From contig OY998185.1 of NCBI GenBank assembly GCA_963921935.1, positions 30,968,487-31,032,486 on the forward strand: a stretch of DNA of 64,000 nt, given 5' to 3'. The DNA comes from Galeruca laticollis (taxonomy: Eukaryota; Arthropoda; Insecta; Coleoptera; Chrysomelidae). Of the stretch, positions 1 through 12,075 are shown in pieces (within the stretch, counting starts at the first letter, position 1; every line of letters starts with the position of its first letter). The notes beneath the pieces are model-generated. The model was not told the origin of the DNA. It saw only the letters and a program-made list of their open reading frames with translations, and did no database searches. Position numbers and translations under genes: made by a program.

Positions 1-40
1 GTCATTCTGACGATGATATTGATTTATCGAAACAATTTTC
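1..40 (+). ncRNA. Hammerhead-ribozyme-like motif
   Basis: CTGACGA (7-13) and GAAA (29-32) match the two conserved hammerhead core strands. Between them GATA and TATC can pair as a short helix II. The palindromic helix III seen in the 40-kb copy (ACAATTGT then C) has decayed here to ACAATTTTC, so cleavage activity is doubtful. Confidence 0.5.
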
Positions 41-120
41 TTTTTTTTGGAATTTTCAATAACTTTTATTATATTGTGGAATTAACTAGAGACCGTGAGA
101 TTCATTTAAAAACACTTCTA
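1..120 (+). repeat. Hammerhead-containing dispersed repeat, copy A (cut by window edge)
   Basis: This segment matches, in the opposite orientation, the repeat at 40040-40192: a shared hammerhead-like start, then ATATTGTGGAATT, then TTCATTTAAAA. Related but rearranged copies lie at 27965-28120 and 35060-35240. No protein is encoded. It may be a solo terminal repeat of a Penelope-like element or an independent non-autonomous retroelement; the window edge hides the rest. Confidence 0.6.
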
Positions 121-194
121 ATAGCATCTATTAAAATTCCATAAAATCGCATAAGAGAGTCCAATTTTACTAAGCGACGTGGAAGGATACATCT

Positions 195-1450
195 TCTTAG
201 TACACAGAGAGCCACCAATCCCGAAAGCTTCGTGATCGTGGTTTTGAGATTTTTTAATACAAATAAAAAGTTTATACGAATGCAAATATGGGCTTAGTTG
301 GCGTGAACCTATTATCCGAAAATGTGTTTAAATAAATTATATATTATTGAATGGCCATAACGATTTACTGTCATCACGGATTGTAATACATCTTATTAAT
401 TTTATGCGATATTTCATATATATTCAGAAAAAATACGGCCAACCAATATTTTTAGTTCGAAAGTCCAGTGGACCTATTTTTATGTTATCACGAAATCCTT
501 TATTTTCATTTTCAGTATTTCAATACCAGATTGGAAAATAAGTTGGTGTGCGGGCTTAAAAACTGCCGGAAGTATCGTGCATAGCTTTTCTTAATGGTTG
601 ATATTTCTATTATTACACATTGAACTTCGTTTGTTTTGTATTAAATATTTTGTTTCTTACTTTGGATTCTTCTCTAAATTTTTAGTTATATATTAGTATG
701 GATGGAAATGAAAGATACATTGTTGAATCGACCAAATTTTCGGTCTAACAAATAGAAATAAAAGTTGGATTAGGAAGGTAAACGTAGAAAATAACTTTGA
801 TTTTTTTTCATTTTTCAGAAAATTATCACTTATTCACATTTTTTAAGCATATTCTCTTCCAGAGAACGGAAACACTTCATTTTCAAAATTGTAATAATAA
901 AACACAGATATTAGACGCAGTTCTTCAATGTTTCTGCTATAAAACACCAATAAACTATATTAATCGTCACTATACTGCAAAAAAACAATATTAGTTGATG
1001 ATATCGAAGATGTCTGTTATCTATTATACATCAATCTATGTTTATAATGCTGATGCGTACCAAGCTATATAAAATAACGACACTTTCAACAGCTGTGGAA
1101 ACAGTGGAGTGAAATGTCGAAGTGGTTTACACCTCCAAAATGCTACAGGACAATGCTAAGCTAGCTCCGACCTTTTTGGAGTAAGAGAAAAAACGTATGA
1201 GAATTGATCGTAAACTTAATGTCGCTCTGGCTTACTTATATATTTTTTCTGAACATGTAAGAATATTTGCACAAAATTAAAAAGATCAATCAAAATTCAC
1301 GATGAATGTAAAATATTCTGACCATTTGATAATATATGATTTATTTGAACATATTATTGGCCAATTAAGTGTAAACTTCTCACTTTCATTAAAAAATTTC
1401 AGACCTGCGATCACGGTGCTTTTAGGATTGGTGGCTTCTCGCCACAATGT
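195..1450. repeat. Element with long imperfect terminal inverted repeats
   Basis: The left arm (about 195-435) matches the reverse complement of the right arm (about 1240-1450) over some 200 bp with many substitutions; the shared cores include GGATTGGTGGCT, AAATAAAT.ATATATTAT and TTCAGAAAAAATA. The interior has no convincing ORF; the 64-65 aa frames in it are AT-rich chance frames. It is probably an old non-autonomous DNA element. Confidence 0.6.
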
Positions 1451-2400
1451 GTTCTCGATGTGTTCGTAATTTTTACAAAAAAATATTCTTCCAATCCGTA
1501 AGAATTGAAATTAACCTAATCGCAGAAAAATATTTGTAGATACTGTAGATATCAATGTAGTTGTTGGTACATTTCCTACTTGTCCAGGTCTGTAATCCAG
1601 AAAATGATTGACAATTCAGTGTTGATACAATGAGATATTTATCAAAATGAATAGAGAATAAGAAATTCTGTTAGGGATTTAGCTGGGCATACGAGAACTA
1701 GAGAATAGTTTCTAATCTTAGAAACCACAAATATTTAACTATAGAAATCCGACACCTGAAAAGATAAATGGAGATGAGATGAAGTAAGTATAAAATATCC
1801 CGGAGGAGAAGTTTAGATTAAGGCCCGTTATTTTCACTTCTTGATATTACTTATATCTGACACTTGAACATGCAGGAAATACTTTTCTACTGTTCTTATT
1901 TATGAGATAATTGATCAAGTGGTGAAAATAACGAATAAGAGATGGAAATATTTTACTCAGAATACATTTTCAAGATTGTATTAACTTCTAAGTAGAGAAT
2001 TTTCTTATTATTAATTCAAATATACATTTATTTCGGCTGAATAATGAATTTCTTCTTATAACACATGTTCATATGCGCAAGTACGGGCAATGAATTGCAA
2101 TTCATAAATTTATGAAACATTTTATTTAACCGTTCCAGCGGTCAATTTTCAATCAACGTTATTTTCGCCCGCTTTTGAATTCAACCCTCTCTGTGTTTTT
2201 CTCGCGCATCTTCATTTTTCTTTAAGCGCAAGCGCTATCCTTTAAGGACTGCAGCCCAGCAGTGTAAGGAGCAGTTTCTAGTTGGAAATTAGGATGGTAC
2301 ATACATACGGGAGTTCGCGTGTAGAGTTCTGCGAATTTGTCAGTCTACATGCTCTGTTTTGAATGAAAAGATAGTGGGCAATGTATGGAGACTATCAAGT
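1451..2400. other. No gene seen; one hairpin
   Basis: AT-rich unique-looking DNA. A 20-bp inverted repeat lies at 1826-1845 and 1914-1933 (CGTTATTTTCACTTCTTGAT against its near-perfect complement). From about 2160 to 2400 the GC content rises, leading into the promoter-like sequence that follows. Confidence 0.5.
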
Positions 2401-2401
2401 C

Positions 2402-2463
2402 TATAAAACACAGTGACATTGTTAATATAGTCAGACGGAAAACATCGTGTATATTGGGTAAGT
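2402..2463 (+). promoter_or_regulatory. Candidate RNA polymerase II core promoter with short first exon
   Basis: TATAAAA at 2402-2408 is followed 31 bp later by an initiator-like TCAGAC (A at 2433). A strong splice donor, GTAAGT, lies at 2458-2463. This spacing is what an insect TATA-Inr promoter with a noncoding first exon of about 25 nt would show. No acceptor or second exon could be assigned, so the call is inferential. Confidence 0.35.
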
Positions 2464-4180
2464 GACATAACTATATACTCAATAACAGGTTAGTTTAGAA
2501 AATGTTTTCAAGGAAATCTTCAACATTTACGTATTTTAGATTAACATTGATTTCGTTTTCAAATTTACCTTAAATCTGGTGACTTATTTTACGTGTAAAC
2601 AGTTTTCCCATTTTAAATTATAGAAATAATAACAAAATTCAAACTCCAAAAATGTGATAATGGGAAATTAATTAGAAATTCTTATTTTGTACTTATTGTA
2701 ACTTGAATACTACACGCAACCTACATAAATAAATTTAAATATCTAGAAATCGCCAACTAGATTCACGAAACCACTGTTGAAGTGTCGAAATTTTCATCGA
2801 TCTTCTGCAAATCACTCCGAATGATATTTAGCAAAACCTACTCATAATAATTACAATCCGAATCGAGATACTTTGTTTTAGGTTGAAATCTAAATTAGAA
2901 GAAATATCTCAACAACTCAACTTTACAATCTCACTATGATATTGTAAAATAAACAATATCTTTCATAGGATGTATTATTGACAAGTGATGCTTAAAATGC
3001 AAAATTATGAAAATTGTATGAATAAAAAATAAAATTTGGACCAAAATAAGGAAAAAACAATTGAACACTTTAACATGTTCGTAGCCATAATAATGTATTA
3101 GTGAGTCAAAAATAGTTTTTCATTCCATTTTGATTTTAACTGAAAAATATAAATATTCACCTCTAGCAGTAAACATTTTACTATTTATTGAATACAGAAA
3201 ATTAACACAATCTAATATAAAGGAAAGATAATTTTAACAAATGATTTATATACAAAAAAATGAGAAATCTATCAATGATATGAAAGACCTAAGCAATTTG
3301 AGCAAAATTTATAATTCTTTGTTATGAATTCTAATGTATCTATAAATTAAGATTGATAACTGCTTCTTTTTCGTACGTTAAAACTACAATTTTAACAATT
3401 TAAGTTGGAAAGTCTTTGTATGATTGTAATTTGATATTCATGAAGTGAATGACGTAATTATTTATTTATATTCAGAGTTGTCAATGTTAGATTATAATTT
3501 GATAAAGGCAAAAGTCAAGCGGAAAATTCAAAAATTATTTATTCAAAAACTACGACCGAGAGGGCATTACGCCGCTCTGACGAGATCCAAAAAGTACGAA
3601 ACCGGTTAACTGATTATGCTTTTCTCCTTGCAATTGTGAATCATCGAAAAAAGTCACGTTCATAAAAGGATGTAATTCCACACTAGTCGCGGCATTAGCC
3701 AAGAAAGTAGTGGTTCTTCTTCGAGGAACGATCGGGCTATTGTTCCGAAATTATTATTTTTCGAAATAAACAGAAGAGCCATCTATTTGTTTTCAAGATA
3801 TTCGATCTGTTTATGGATGATTCACAAATAACAGTTAACTTTCAGGGATTTCTTTGTGTACTATAGTTTTTAAATATTTTTTTTACAAATTAGGGTATTT
3901 GAGATAGCTAATATAATAAACAGATTGCTTGTGATAGGGCCAGTTACTTTTTAAATTACATTCTGAGGTACTTCGATTTTTCTCAATTTGACTGCCAGGG
4001 GACTGACAGGGATAACACAGTACTGATAAAATACATAACTTCATTAAGAAATGTATGGAATTTATTAAGACTGATAACTGATCACAATTGTCCTAGAATC
4101 TTATAATAGCACATATTTTCAGTCTTGAATCCCTTAAGTAAGTATTACGCATGCAATGCAGGAGACAGAACCATATCTGC
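2464..4180. other. No gene seen
   Basis: AT-rich DNA with no ORF resembling a known family on either strand. It could be intron if the promoter at 2402 is real. The only structured element noticed is the hammerhead-like motif at 3555-3615. Confidence 0.5.
3555..3615 (+). ncRNA. Hammerhead-ribozyme-like motif (isolated)
   Basis: CTGACGA (3577-3583) and GAAA (3598-3601) form a correct core. GAAA is followed by CCGGT, so a self-complementary ACCGGT could serve as the minimal helix III, as in the other copies. Helix I is partly supported: GCAT upstream can pair with ATGC downstream. Helix II (GATCC...GTAC) pairs poorly. No Penelope coding remains lie nearby. Confidence 0.4.
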
Positions 4181-4545
4181 CTTTAAAACAGCTTTTTACA
4201 TTTCAAATAACGTTTTAATACTTAACTTATATTACTTTGAGGAATTTTATTTTAAAAATATACATTTTCTAAGTAATCAACAAGAAAATGAAACAAAAAT
4301 ATGACTGTTCAGCCTTAAAAGTGGACCATTGAATTAATAACGATTACCACATAATATGATGAAAAGAAAACTAACTTAGTCTTCAAAACAGCCTTCTGTC
4401 ATTTCTAATAACGTTATATTGATTAAATTATATTACTTTGAGTTTTACTTAGCAGTGTACATTTTCTAAGAAATTCACAAATAATAGAAACTAAAATATG
4501 TCGATTTAGAACTTAAAGACGTCAACATGGAATTATAATAACTGA
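4181..4545. repeat. Diverged tandem duplication of about 200 bp
   Basis: Two neighbouring copies, about 4181-4345 and 4382-4545, share AAACAGC..., ATAACGTT, TTATATTACTTTGAG and TACATTTTCTAAG in the same order and spacing. They are well diverged and noncoding. Confidence 0.55.
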
Positions 4546-4975
4546 AAGTAATAAAAATTAGACCTTTTTCTCAAGAAAAAATAATGCTTCAAAATAGTTG
4601 TATACTACAATAATTACTTTTCAGAAACATCAATATTTTCCTTAAATTGGTAAAACTATTCCCTTTTCTAATGATGTTTGGTACGGGTATTTTTTTATTA
4701 TATGATGTTAACGAAAATTATTCTCAATTCACCGTCTTCATTATCAACAGAGTTGTTGTTGTAAATAGCCGCTAACTCCTGGTGTTTATAGATTTAAATC
4801 AATTAAGATTGGTCATTAATTTCTCTCGCGTCTGTTTGAAAGCGGTTTATGATCATTTCTGTCTGATAATGAATGGATATTAGCTTGTTATGATCACATA
4901 CATGTCAGCGTCGTAGAAACAACTTAGTGACTTCATTGTAAGATTCTTGGGAATTTAAGCTGAACCGGTCACCTG
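4546..4975. other. No gene seen
   Basis: AT-rich DNA without ORFs or repeats that I can recognise; it could be upstream sequence of the promoter-like segment that follows. Confidence 0.4.
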
Positions 4976-5156
4976 ATGCACCAATAGGGCCCCATTAAAG
5001 GTGACCATTTGTGATTAGTTTTATATAAAACACCAACTAATAAGTTGACTAGCATAGTTTATAACACTTCTTGCATGAGTTGTAATAAAAAATAAATTGG
5101 TCAATCCAAAAGTTCACTTACCAATCGAGTTACATTTCACAAAAATGACAGTAAGT
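4976..5156 (+). promoter_or_regulatory. Candidate promoter and first coding exon (ATGACA then donor)
   Basis: The order is: an 8-bp inverted repeat GGTCACCT...AGGTGACC (the right half at 4999-5006), a TATATAAA box at 5022-5029, then CAAAAATG with the ATG at 5145-5147, one more codon, and a consensus donor GTAAGT at 5151-5156. GGTCA/TGACC are nuclear-receptor-type half sites. Tiny first exons coding only one or two residues are common in insect secreted and cuticle protein genes. I could not find exon 2, so this may be a relic or chance. Confidence 0.35.
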
Positions 5157-6480
5157 TATATTTGATGAACACGTATTTTATGAAAACCATTCTAGGAAAT
5201 ATCAATCTGCCAAAGTACTGACCACAGAAGGAAATTATGAAAAGAGCTAGTTTTTGGAAACAAAATTACAATTCTCTACTAGGTACTCTCGAGTTCCGAG
5301 ATATTCCCTGTGTTAATCGTCGTGGGACACATGAGTTTCAATAATACAATTGGAAACGTTTAACTGTTGCATCTTTAGCTCAAGGTATTCAGATTCAACC
5401 AAAATCACTTAGGGGTAAAATGTGCTTTTTGATATTTTTGTTTTGCTTAATAAATAAAATCCTATGACCATAAAAAATAACGACGCAATTAATACACAAT
5501 AATAATCAAAATTATTGTGCAGCTTCATGTTTTACTTCAAATATATTGAAAAATAATTATTCTAACATTCTGACGGAAAAATGTATCGAAAAATTGTGCT
5601 TAAATGACAACTCCGCCAGTGGCGTAGAATTTGGGAAGAGTCAACCAGTAGTACGCCTCTGGTTGTGGCCAGAAACATTTATTATATTCATAACATAATT
5701 TAGTACCTACCGATACCTATACTTTCTGCCAAGTATGACAAGAATACGTCAAATAGCTTTCAAATTTTTAAATAAAACACTGTGTAAATCAGTAAGGAGC
5801 CACATTTTATTTAAGTGAATATTTCGAGCTAAGGATTCAATAGTTGAAATATTTCCATTTAATAATGAAACACCCTGTATATATATATATATATAAAAGG
5901 TGAATTATTGAGAGTATGTGGCTTTTTAATATATATTAATACATTTCTCTTATTTAAAATTTTAAAGAATTCATTTAATTTTTTTATGCAATACTTTTGG
6001 CAAACCCTGTATTGTCTGTCTACTCAATATAGTTAAAAAATCCAGTATATGTAGGATTTGACACTATTTAATTCCCGATTACATTTACTTGTCACAATTG
6101 AAAATTGTAAGTGAACACTTGCCTATGGAAACCAGTTCTCGATTGCGATACCGCCGGTGCGCTGCCAACGGCACAGAAACGTGAACTATGACTATATGTT
6201 CTTCTTACAATTTTGCACTGTGCAAATTATGTTTTCTTCCCTGTCATGTATAATTTTTTTGAATAAAATTTTGAAATACTAATATGTATTTATTAGTTAT
6301 GAAATACAAGTGAGACAAGTTTGTACCGCAGTAGAATACTGATGGGACATATATGTCCCAGTCATTTTTTCCAAACTAAATGATAATATGTTTTTAACAA
6401 TCTTTACGTCGAGCTGATTGACCCCCAAACAATAATAACAAAAAACAAAGTGAAAAATTTATTAAAAACCGTTCAGGGGC
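5157..6480. other. Non-coding AT-rich DNA, short (TA)n
   Basis: No gene-like ORF. A short (TA)n tract at about 5878-5896 is preceded by CACCCTG, which looks like the end of a lost mariner-type element (CAGGGTG in reverse). Confidence 0.4.
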
Positions 6481-8431
6481 GAAAGGGTTAAATAAAAATG
6501 CCATATTCAATTATTTACGTCTTGCTGTCAATGATATACCATTAAATTCTTCCTGTAAAAAGGTTGATCTGATATATTAACGTCAGTCCATTTCCGATAT
6601 ATTTTGAAATACATGTACTATTTCAAATAGCACACCTAAACTCCAATTTTTCTCTAACCAAACTATCGAATAAAATTTTTATAGCATTATTCCAATTTGT
6701 GGAATTGGTTGTTTGTCGGAAGACAAAACCTAAAATTCGGTTTACCTGCGATACTGTTTTTTGAGCCTGTGTTGCGAAAGATATTTCATGACTGTAAATG
6801 ACACCTAAATCTTTCATTTCCTTAACCCTTCTGATTATTTTGTTCCATCATATACACAAAATTTAAAATATTTTTATTACAAGAAACAGATAATATGCAA
6901 CATTTATTTATATCCAATAAGAATTTATTTTGTTTCCTCCAATTTACCCGATTATTCAAATCCTTTTGCAGAAGTACGCAATATCTCACTGACTGAGTTT
7001 TCTTTAATTTTTTAAAAGTGTCCGCTAAAAAAAGGCCACTGGAAGATTCAACAACACTGTGTAAGTCGTTAACAAATAGAATGAACCGTAAGAGACTTAA
7101 GTTCGCATGAAATTTTCCCGATGTATTTCCGTTGAATATTACCATAAAATGCCTATTTTGCAAATAGTTACCAAACAGTTTTAGCAACGCGTGTAAGAAA
7201 CAATTATTATGCAACTTTTTTAATAATAAATCATGGTTGACTTTATCAAAAGCTTTCTGGAGATCCGTATATATTACATTCACTTGCGATTTATTTTCAA
7301 ATACATTATTAACCGATTCTGCAAATATCATTAAATTTGTATTCATTGATCTACCCAACATAAAATTATGCTGTTGTTCTAGTATACTGTTTTTGATATG
7401 AGTGTGCAAAATTTGTTTGAACAGTTTTGCAGGAGCGCATGTAACTGATACTCCCCTAGAATTTTCGTCAATCAGCACCAATAATACTGTTAAAAACACG
7501 AAGTAATCGTGGTTTGAACTATCCTTGACATGATTTTAGAATGTATACAGTCCACATCCGCAGATTTCTTTGGTTTTAATTTCTTCACCGCAACATCATA
7601 ATCTGAATCGCTGATAATATCTATATTTAAAACACTAATATTATTAATTATATCCACAAAAATAAGGTTATATGATGATTTTTCCCGGCTATTATTTTAT
7701 ACATAAATTTAAATAGATCTACTTGACCTCCCTCCCCACTATTTTTATTAACGTAGATCCAAAAAGATTTTATATTAGTTCCTACACTTTCTTCGATACT
7801 TTGTATATATATTTTTTGTTCAATATTAACCAATTATCTAATTTTTTTCATTGTAAGTATATATTTATTTCTATAAAATTCTGAATCTAATTTTAATTTT
7901 TTAAAGCTGTTTTCATCTTTAAGCTATTTTTTTTAATTTCTGGTGTAAACCACATGGGAATTTATTATAATTGTTATAAAGTTTGTATTTTGGTACACAC
8001 TCACCAAAAATATAATATAGTTTATCATAAAACAGGTCAATTGCTATGTTTGGATCGTTTTGCCGTGTGACGCCTTCCCAAGACTCACTTCTCATCAGTT
8101 CACTCATTCGCAAAAAATTAGATTTTTTGAAATTATAGTTACTATTATTTTGTTTTCTCTACTACTATTCAATTTTGTAAATGTAAGTTTTATATCCAGA
8201 GATGGATGTGGCGGATCCTCCTTTACTACTGCCAACAATTCCCTAGATACATTACAACTATTTCTATTTTCCAAATTAGCAATCACCAAATGTAACATCG
8301 TTATATAAATCAAAAGAATTGAAGCTTAGAAAATCCAGCATGACTTTTAACTTACTCCCAGGACTAGAAAACGAATTAGTGTTTATACCTTTATTTCGGG
8401 TATACTGAAATCCTCAACAATAAATGTGTCA
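6481..8431 (-). pseudogene. Non-LTR retrotransposon A: endonuclease C-terminus and reverse transcriptase
   Basis: Reading leftwards, the fragment starts in the endonuclease at EDFSIPE (canonical GDFN.P, about 8395-8420). It continues through the linker with SFWIYVNKN near 7760 and then the reverse transcriptase. Visible RT blocks are the Q.NF..GRS motif, DLQKAFD and a PLLF..FINDL-like stretch. The catalytic YADD box has decayed to FLADT. After a frame change it runs on through MKDLGVIYS...FRQ and RSTFLQEEFNG to about 6490. Several stops and frameshifts make it dead. The motifs fit the jockey/CR1/L2 group, ORF2 order EN-RT without RNase H. Its N-terminal endonuclease lies at 12261-12610, separated by element B. 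Confidence 0.8.
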
Positions 8432-8470
8432 TTAATATTTTTTATATTTTTTTGTATAAGTTTTTTTTAA

Positions 8471-8824
8471 TGGCTTTGGATAGCCTGATCCATTCAACCA
8501 CGAATTTATTGTACAGCCTGTTTCAATAGTTAGCATATGAGGATAGGCATAGTATATAGGTATATTATTAAGTGTACTGTAAACACTGCATTGACAAAGC
8601 AAGTAGTCTCCATTCATGGCCCTAATCAACTTAACGATGGGTCTTAGTAGTGGATACTTACAACAGAATTACACAGGGATACTTTTCACGCTAAGGTGCC
8701 TTTCATAGCGACTTTATAACAGACAAAACATGCAACAGATAGAAGGTGAAATATATAACATATGGATAGACACGAGGAACAAGACTGAACAGATCTACAC
8801 TGAAACAGAAACAGACATTCATTA
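8471..8824 (-). other. 3' untranslated region of element B
   Basis: Sequence between the ORF2 stop (8825) and the A-rich tail. The 65 aa frame on this strand (8432-8629) resembles no family and is regarded as chance. Confidence 0.55.
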
Positions 8825-9850
8825 CTAAATTCTTCTTCTGGTCCTTTTTAAAAACTCCCATATGATTTGGTTTAGCCTAGGATTTCGCCGAGAGAGATAA
8901 AAAGCTGTAGCTTGATTCTGAGGGAGCGGAATTCGTGAATTTATAAGGGATTTCATCAAATACCTAACTGCATCGTCATTATGTAAGCAGCCAAACATCC
9001 AGTGATTGATGTCATCAACATTGCCGTCGCAATCACAAAATTCCGATTCACTTAGTTTGAATCTATGAAGGTACGCTTTTACAGTGGCATGATTAAAAAA
9101 ACATCTGACGAACATGGAGTAGATGTTTCTATTGGGATAACTTCTTGCAGCAAAAGGCTCAATAGGTAAAGCAGGGTGGATTTTGGTATAAATATTATTG
9201 CTTCGATTACAGAAGGTGTGCCATTCAATATCCCAATTTTGCTTCAAACATTGTCTACGTATTGCTATTAGATCACTTCTATCTAGCCAACTGATTTCTG
9301 TACCTTTTAATATCGCTTCTTTAGCAAAGTGATCTGCTTTAATGTTACCAAAAATACTAATGTGTCCCTTTACCCAAATGAAACAAACAGAACTATTCAT
9401 TCCGTGTAATTTTAGTTGATTTTCTAAAATTTTTACAACGAGCCCATTCTTGTGAAGCTGATTATGTGAGTTTTCTATAGCAGATAACGCAGACTTTGAA
9501 TCAGACATGACTAGAACTTGCTGATCAGAGATTTGTTTTTTAACGGCCCATTCTAGAGCTTGGTGTATTGCAAATAGTTCTGCGGAATATATTGAACAAT
9601 GCTGGTTCAACTTAAACATTAGAGATTCTTCATAGTTTTGGATGTATACAGCACAACCGATTCCTAATTTTGACTTCGAACCATCTGTGAAAATCTTGCA
9701 TGGTTTTTCAAACTTTCCAATCAGTTCATGAAGAGCAATGGGGTTATTACCATCAAAAGAAGGGAAGCAAACGTTGGCCCGGGAATATGAGATATCAAAA
9801 GAGGCTTGATAGAATGTATTTTCCGCTGAAGTCTCTAAATAGGAGGAGAC
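8825..9850 (-). pseudogene. Element B ORF2: RNase H domain and C-terminal zinc region
   Basis: The frame is open from about 9850, upstream of the first Met at 9619. RNase H type I motifs appear in order: TDGSK (first Asp), YSAELFAIHQALEWA (Glu), MSDSKSA (second Asp) and VWVKGHISIFGN..AD (His and final Asp), so the catalytic set is complete. A C-terminal CDCDG...HW.FGC cysteine-histidine cluster follows, typical of I/LOA/R1-type ORF2 ends. This domain would degrade the RNA strand after target-primed reverse transcription. It no longer has its reverse transcriptase, because it is joined almost directly to the endonuclease at about 9850-9900; an internal deletion is the simplest reading. Confidence 0.85.
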
Positions 9851-9869
9851 ATTGGGATATGCTAGACAT

Positions 9870-10586
9870 CGACCACTTAGCTGATGATATTAACATCATA
9901 TTTTGAATATTGATGTCATTAATAGAAATTCGGATGGGAAAGTGATCAGATCCATATGTATCTGGCAGGACCGTCCAGTCAAAAGATGAACATAAGCTGG
10001 AAGATAAAATAGTAAGATCCACAACCGACTTGGCCTGACCAGGGGGAGTAGCTCTCGTAGCAGATCCGTTATTGGCGATAACTAAATGAGGAAAAGAATC
10101 TAGAGCTTCCACTAATGTATTGCCTTCCGGGGAACTCGATACTGACCCCCACAAGCCATGATGTGCATTAAAATCACCAGTGGCAATGCAGTCATTGTTA
10201 ATTTGCGAAAAAAGATTAACGTAATCTTGCGCTGTTACTTTAACTTTTGCCGGTCGGTACACACTCAATATCGAATACTTTCTCTGACCAATGCTAATAT
10301 TTACACCACAAACTTCCAAGTTTGGATTAAAATTATGAACAAATGAAATAGATTCGTAATTAATATTATTGGATAAAAAGATGGCAACACCACCATATCC
10401 CCTACTTCTGCTTCTGCTCACTACACTAAAGTTATTGAAACAAACAGTATCTGAAGGTTTGCACCAGGTTTCCGATATAACTGCTATATCAAAATGTTCT
10501 TCCATCAGCAATTGATGTAAAGAATATTTGTTAGCGTTTATCGATCGAATATTCCACTGAATAATTTTAATGCTTTTAGAGGTCAT
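9870..10586 (-). pseudogene. Element B ORF2: apurinic-type endonuclease domain
   Basis: Starting at ATG 10586, the first 240 or so residues form a complete exonuclease-endonuclease-phosphatase fold: QWNIRS (Asn), ISETWC (Glu), RGYGGVAIF, SVYRP, TGDFNAHH, VVDLTI and GSDHFPI (final Asp-His). In I/jockey-like elements this domain nicks the chromosomal target. The catalytic residues all appear intact, and no stop occurs before the deletion junction. After about residue 240 the frame runs across the junction and ends at 9795, so it cannot yield the EN-RT-RNase H polyprotein. Confidence 0.88.
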
Positions 10587-10604
10587 TTTAATTATGCAAA
10601 AATG

Positions 10605-12075
10605 TTATTTATTAACAATTTCTATAACTTTATTTTCAAATTCAATTTCAGCTACTTTAAGGTTAGTAGCCATATTTGGAGAAGACTTAGCAACATTTTG
10701 AAAGCTTTCTTCTATTAAGGTTTTTAATGTAGCACTGAGCTGAGTTATGAATTTATTGAACTCATTTGAAGGTTCACATTGTCCAAACTGAAATACTGGA
10801 CCCGCGCAAAAATTGGTCTGGAACTCTCTACGAATAGGAAGAAAATTAGACGTAGTCTCATCATTTCTCCTCCTCTTCGGAGGACTGACAATCGGGGTTG
10901 AATAGTGTTTTTCAGTAATGCTACTTTTATGAGCCGTAGCGGGATTAGATTGATAGTGGGAGGCAACTTTCAATGAAGGGAATTCTGTGTCGGAGTTTAT
11001 TAACGGTGCAAATTTATTTTTTTGAACGAGACTGGAATAACATGGATTTTCGAGTACTTTCGCAGCTTCTTTAAAAGAAATATTTAAGTTTGCCATAGCT
11101 TCTTTCGTTTATTTATTTTTGTTTTATATATTCAGGACATTCCTTAAAAACTGACTCATGGTTGTTATTTTTACAATAAATACAAAATTTCGTACATTTA
11201 TCAGGACAATCCTTTTTTTTCTCATTTCCGCATTTTTTACAACGTTTTTTTGATTTCCACTGGGTAGCTGAATGACCATAACGTAGGCATTGAAAACATT
11301 GCATAACTGGATTTACAAAAATCTCAACTGGACACCTAACTTTATTGAAATAAATAAATTGAGGAATTAATTTTCCCGCGAAAGTGATAATAACCATTTG
11401 TCGTGGAACCTTCTCCGGTATATCGTTTTACTGGATTACTCGAGTCATTCTTTTGACTCTTTTAACAGTAATATTAGATTTTATAACATTTAATAGGGTA
11501 GTTTCACTTAATGTAGTATCTACACCGCGAACATGACCCCGATTTTCTGTCAAATAATTTGGTATACAGGCAATTAGGTTGTTTTCTTTAAAGAAAGGTT
11601 CATTTACCAACTTATTTGCTACAAGACCCGAATCAACTTCGATCTTAATACGGTTCCTACCAACACTAACAATTTCAATAATATTTCGATCATAGTTCGA
11701 AAGGGCAAGTAATTTTTCTCCAAGTTTCATAGGATGTAAACGGCCTATATTTAAGTCAATATGTTGAACAAAAATAAAATAAGGTCCGCTATCATTAGAA
11801 TTAAATCGATTAGAAGTATTAAATGTATTACTCGTTTGACTACTATATTGGAAAGAATTCGAGTGCGAATTTTTATTAACCTCGTTAATGACATTATCGG
11901 AATTTTTGGAATTATTAACAACATAATTATCGCATTTTAAAACATTATGAGATTCATCCATACTAATCTCTTCTGAAAATACGACATCTTCAACGTAAAT
12001 ATTATTTGAAATTTCATTACCTGTTGATACGGCTAATGGCGGATCCCTACCGCTAGCCCTGTACTTACCGGCCAT
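10605..12075 (-). pseudogene. Element B ORF1: Gag-like nucleic-acid-binding protein
   Basis: Three consecutive open pieces (12075-11428, 11397-11113, 11096-10605) make up one ORF1 with an in-frame TAA near 11425 and a frameshift near 11105. The N-terminal part is Asn/Ser-rich (SNTFNTSNRFNSND), followed by an RRM-like region. The middle piece carries a cluster of zinc knuckles (CFQCLRYGH..., CKKCG..., CIYCKNNNH...CPEY), with one cysteine replaced by Trp. Such proteins coat element RNA. The last piece contains a basic PPKRRR stretch. The stop lies 19 bases upstream of the ORF2 ATG, a spacing usual for I-like elements. Confidence 0.82.

Noticed and set aside
1066..1100. Third TATATAAAA as a promoter
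   Set aside because: No initiator at the proper distance and no donor nearby; it also lies within the long-inverted-repeat element.
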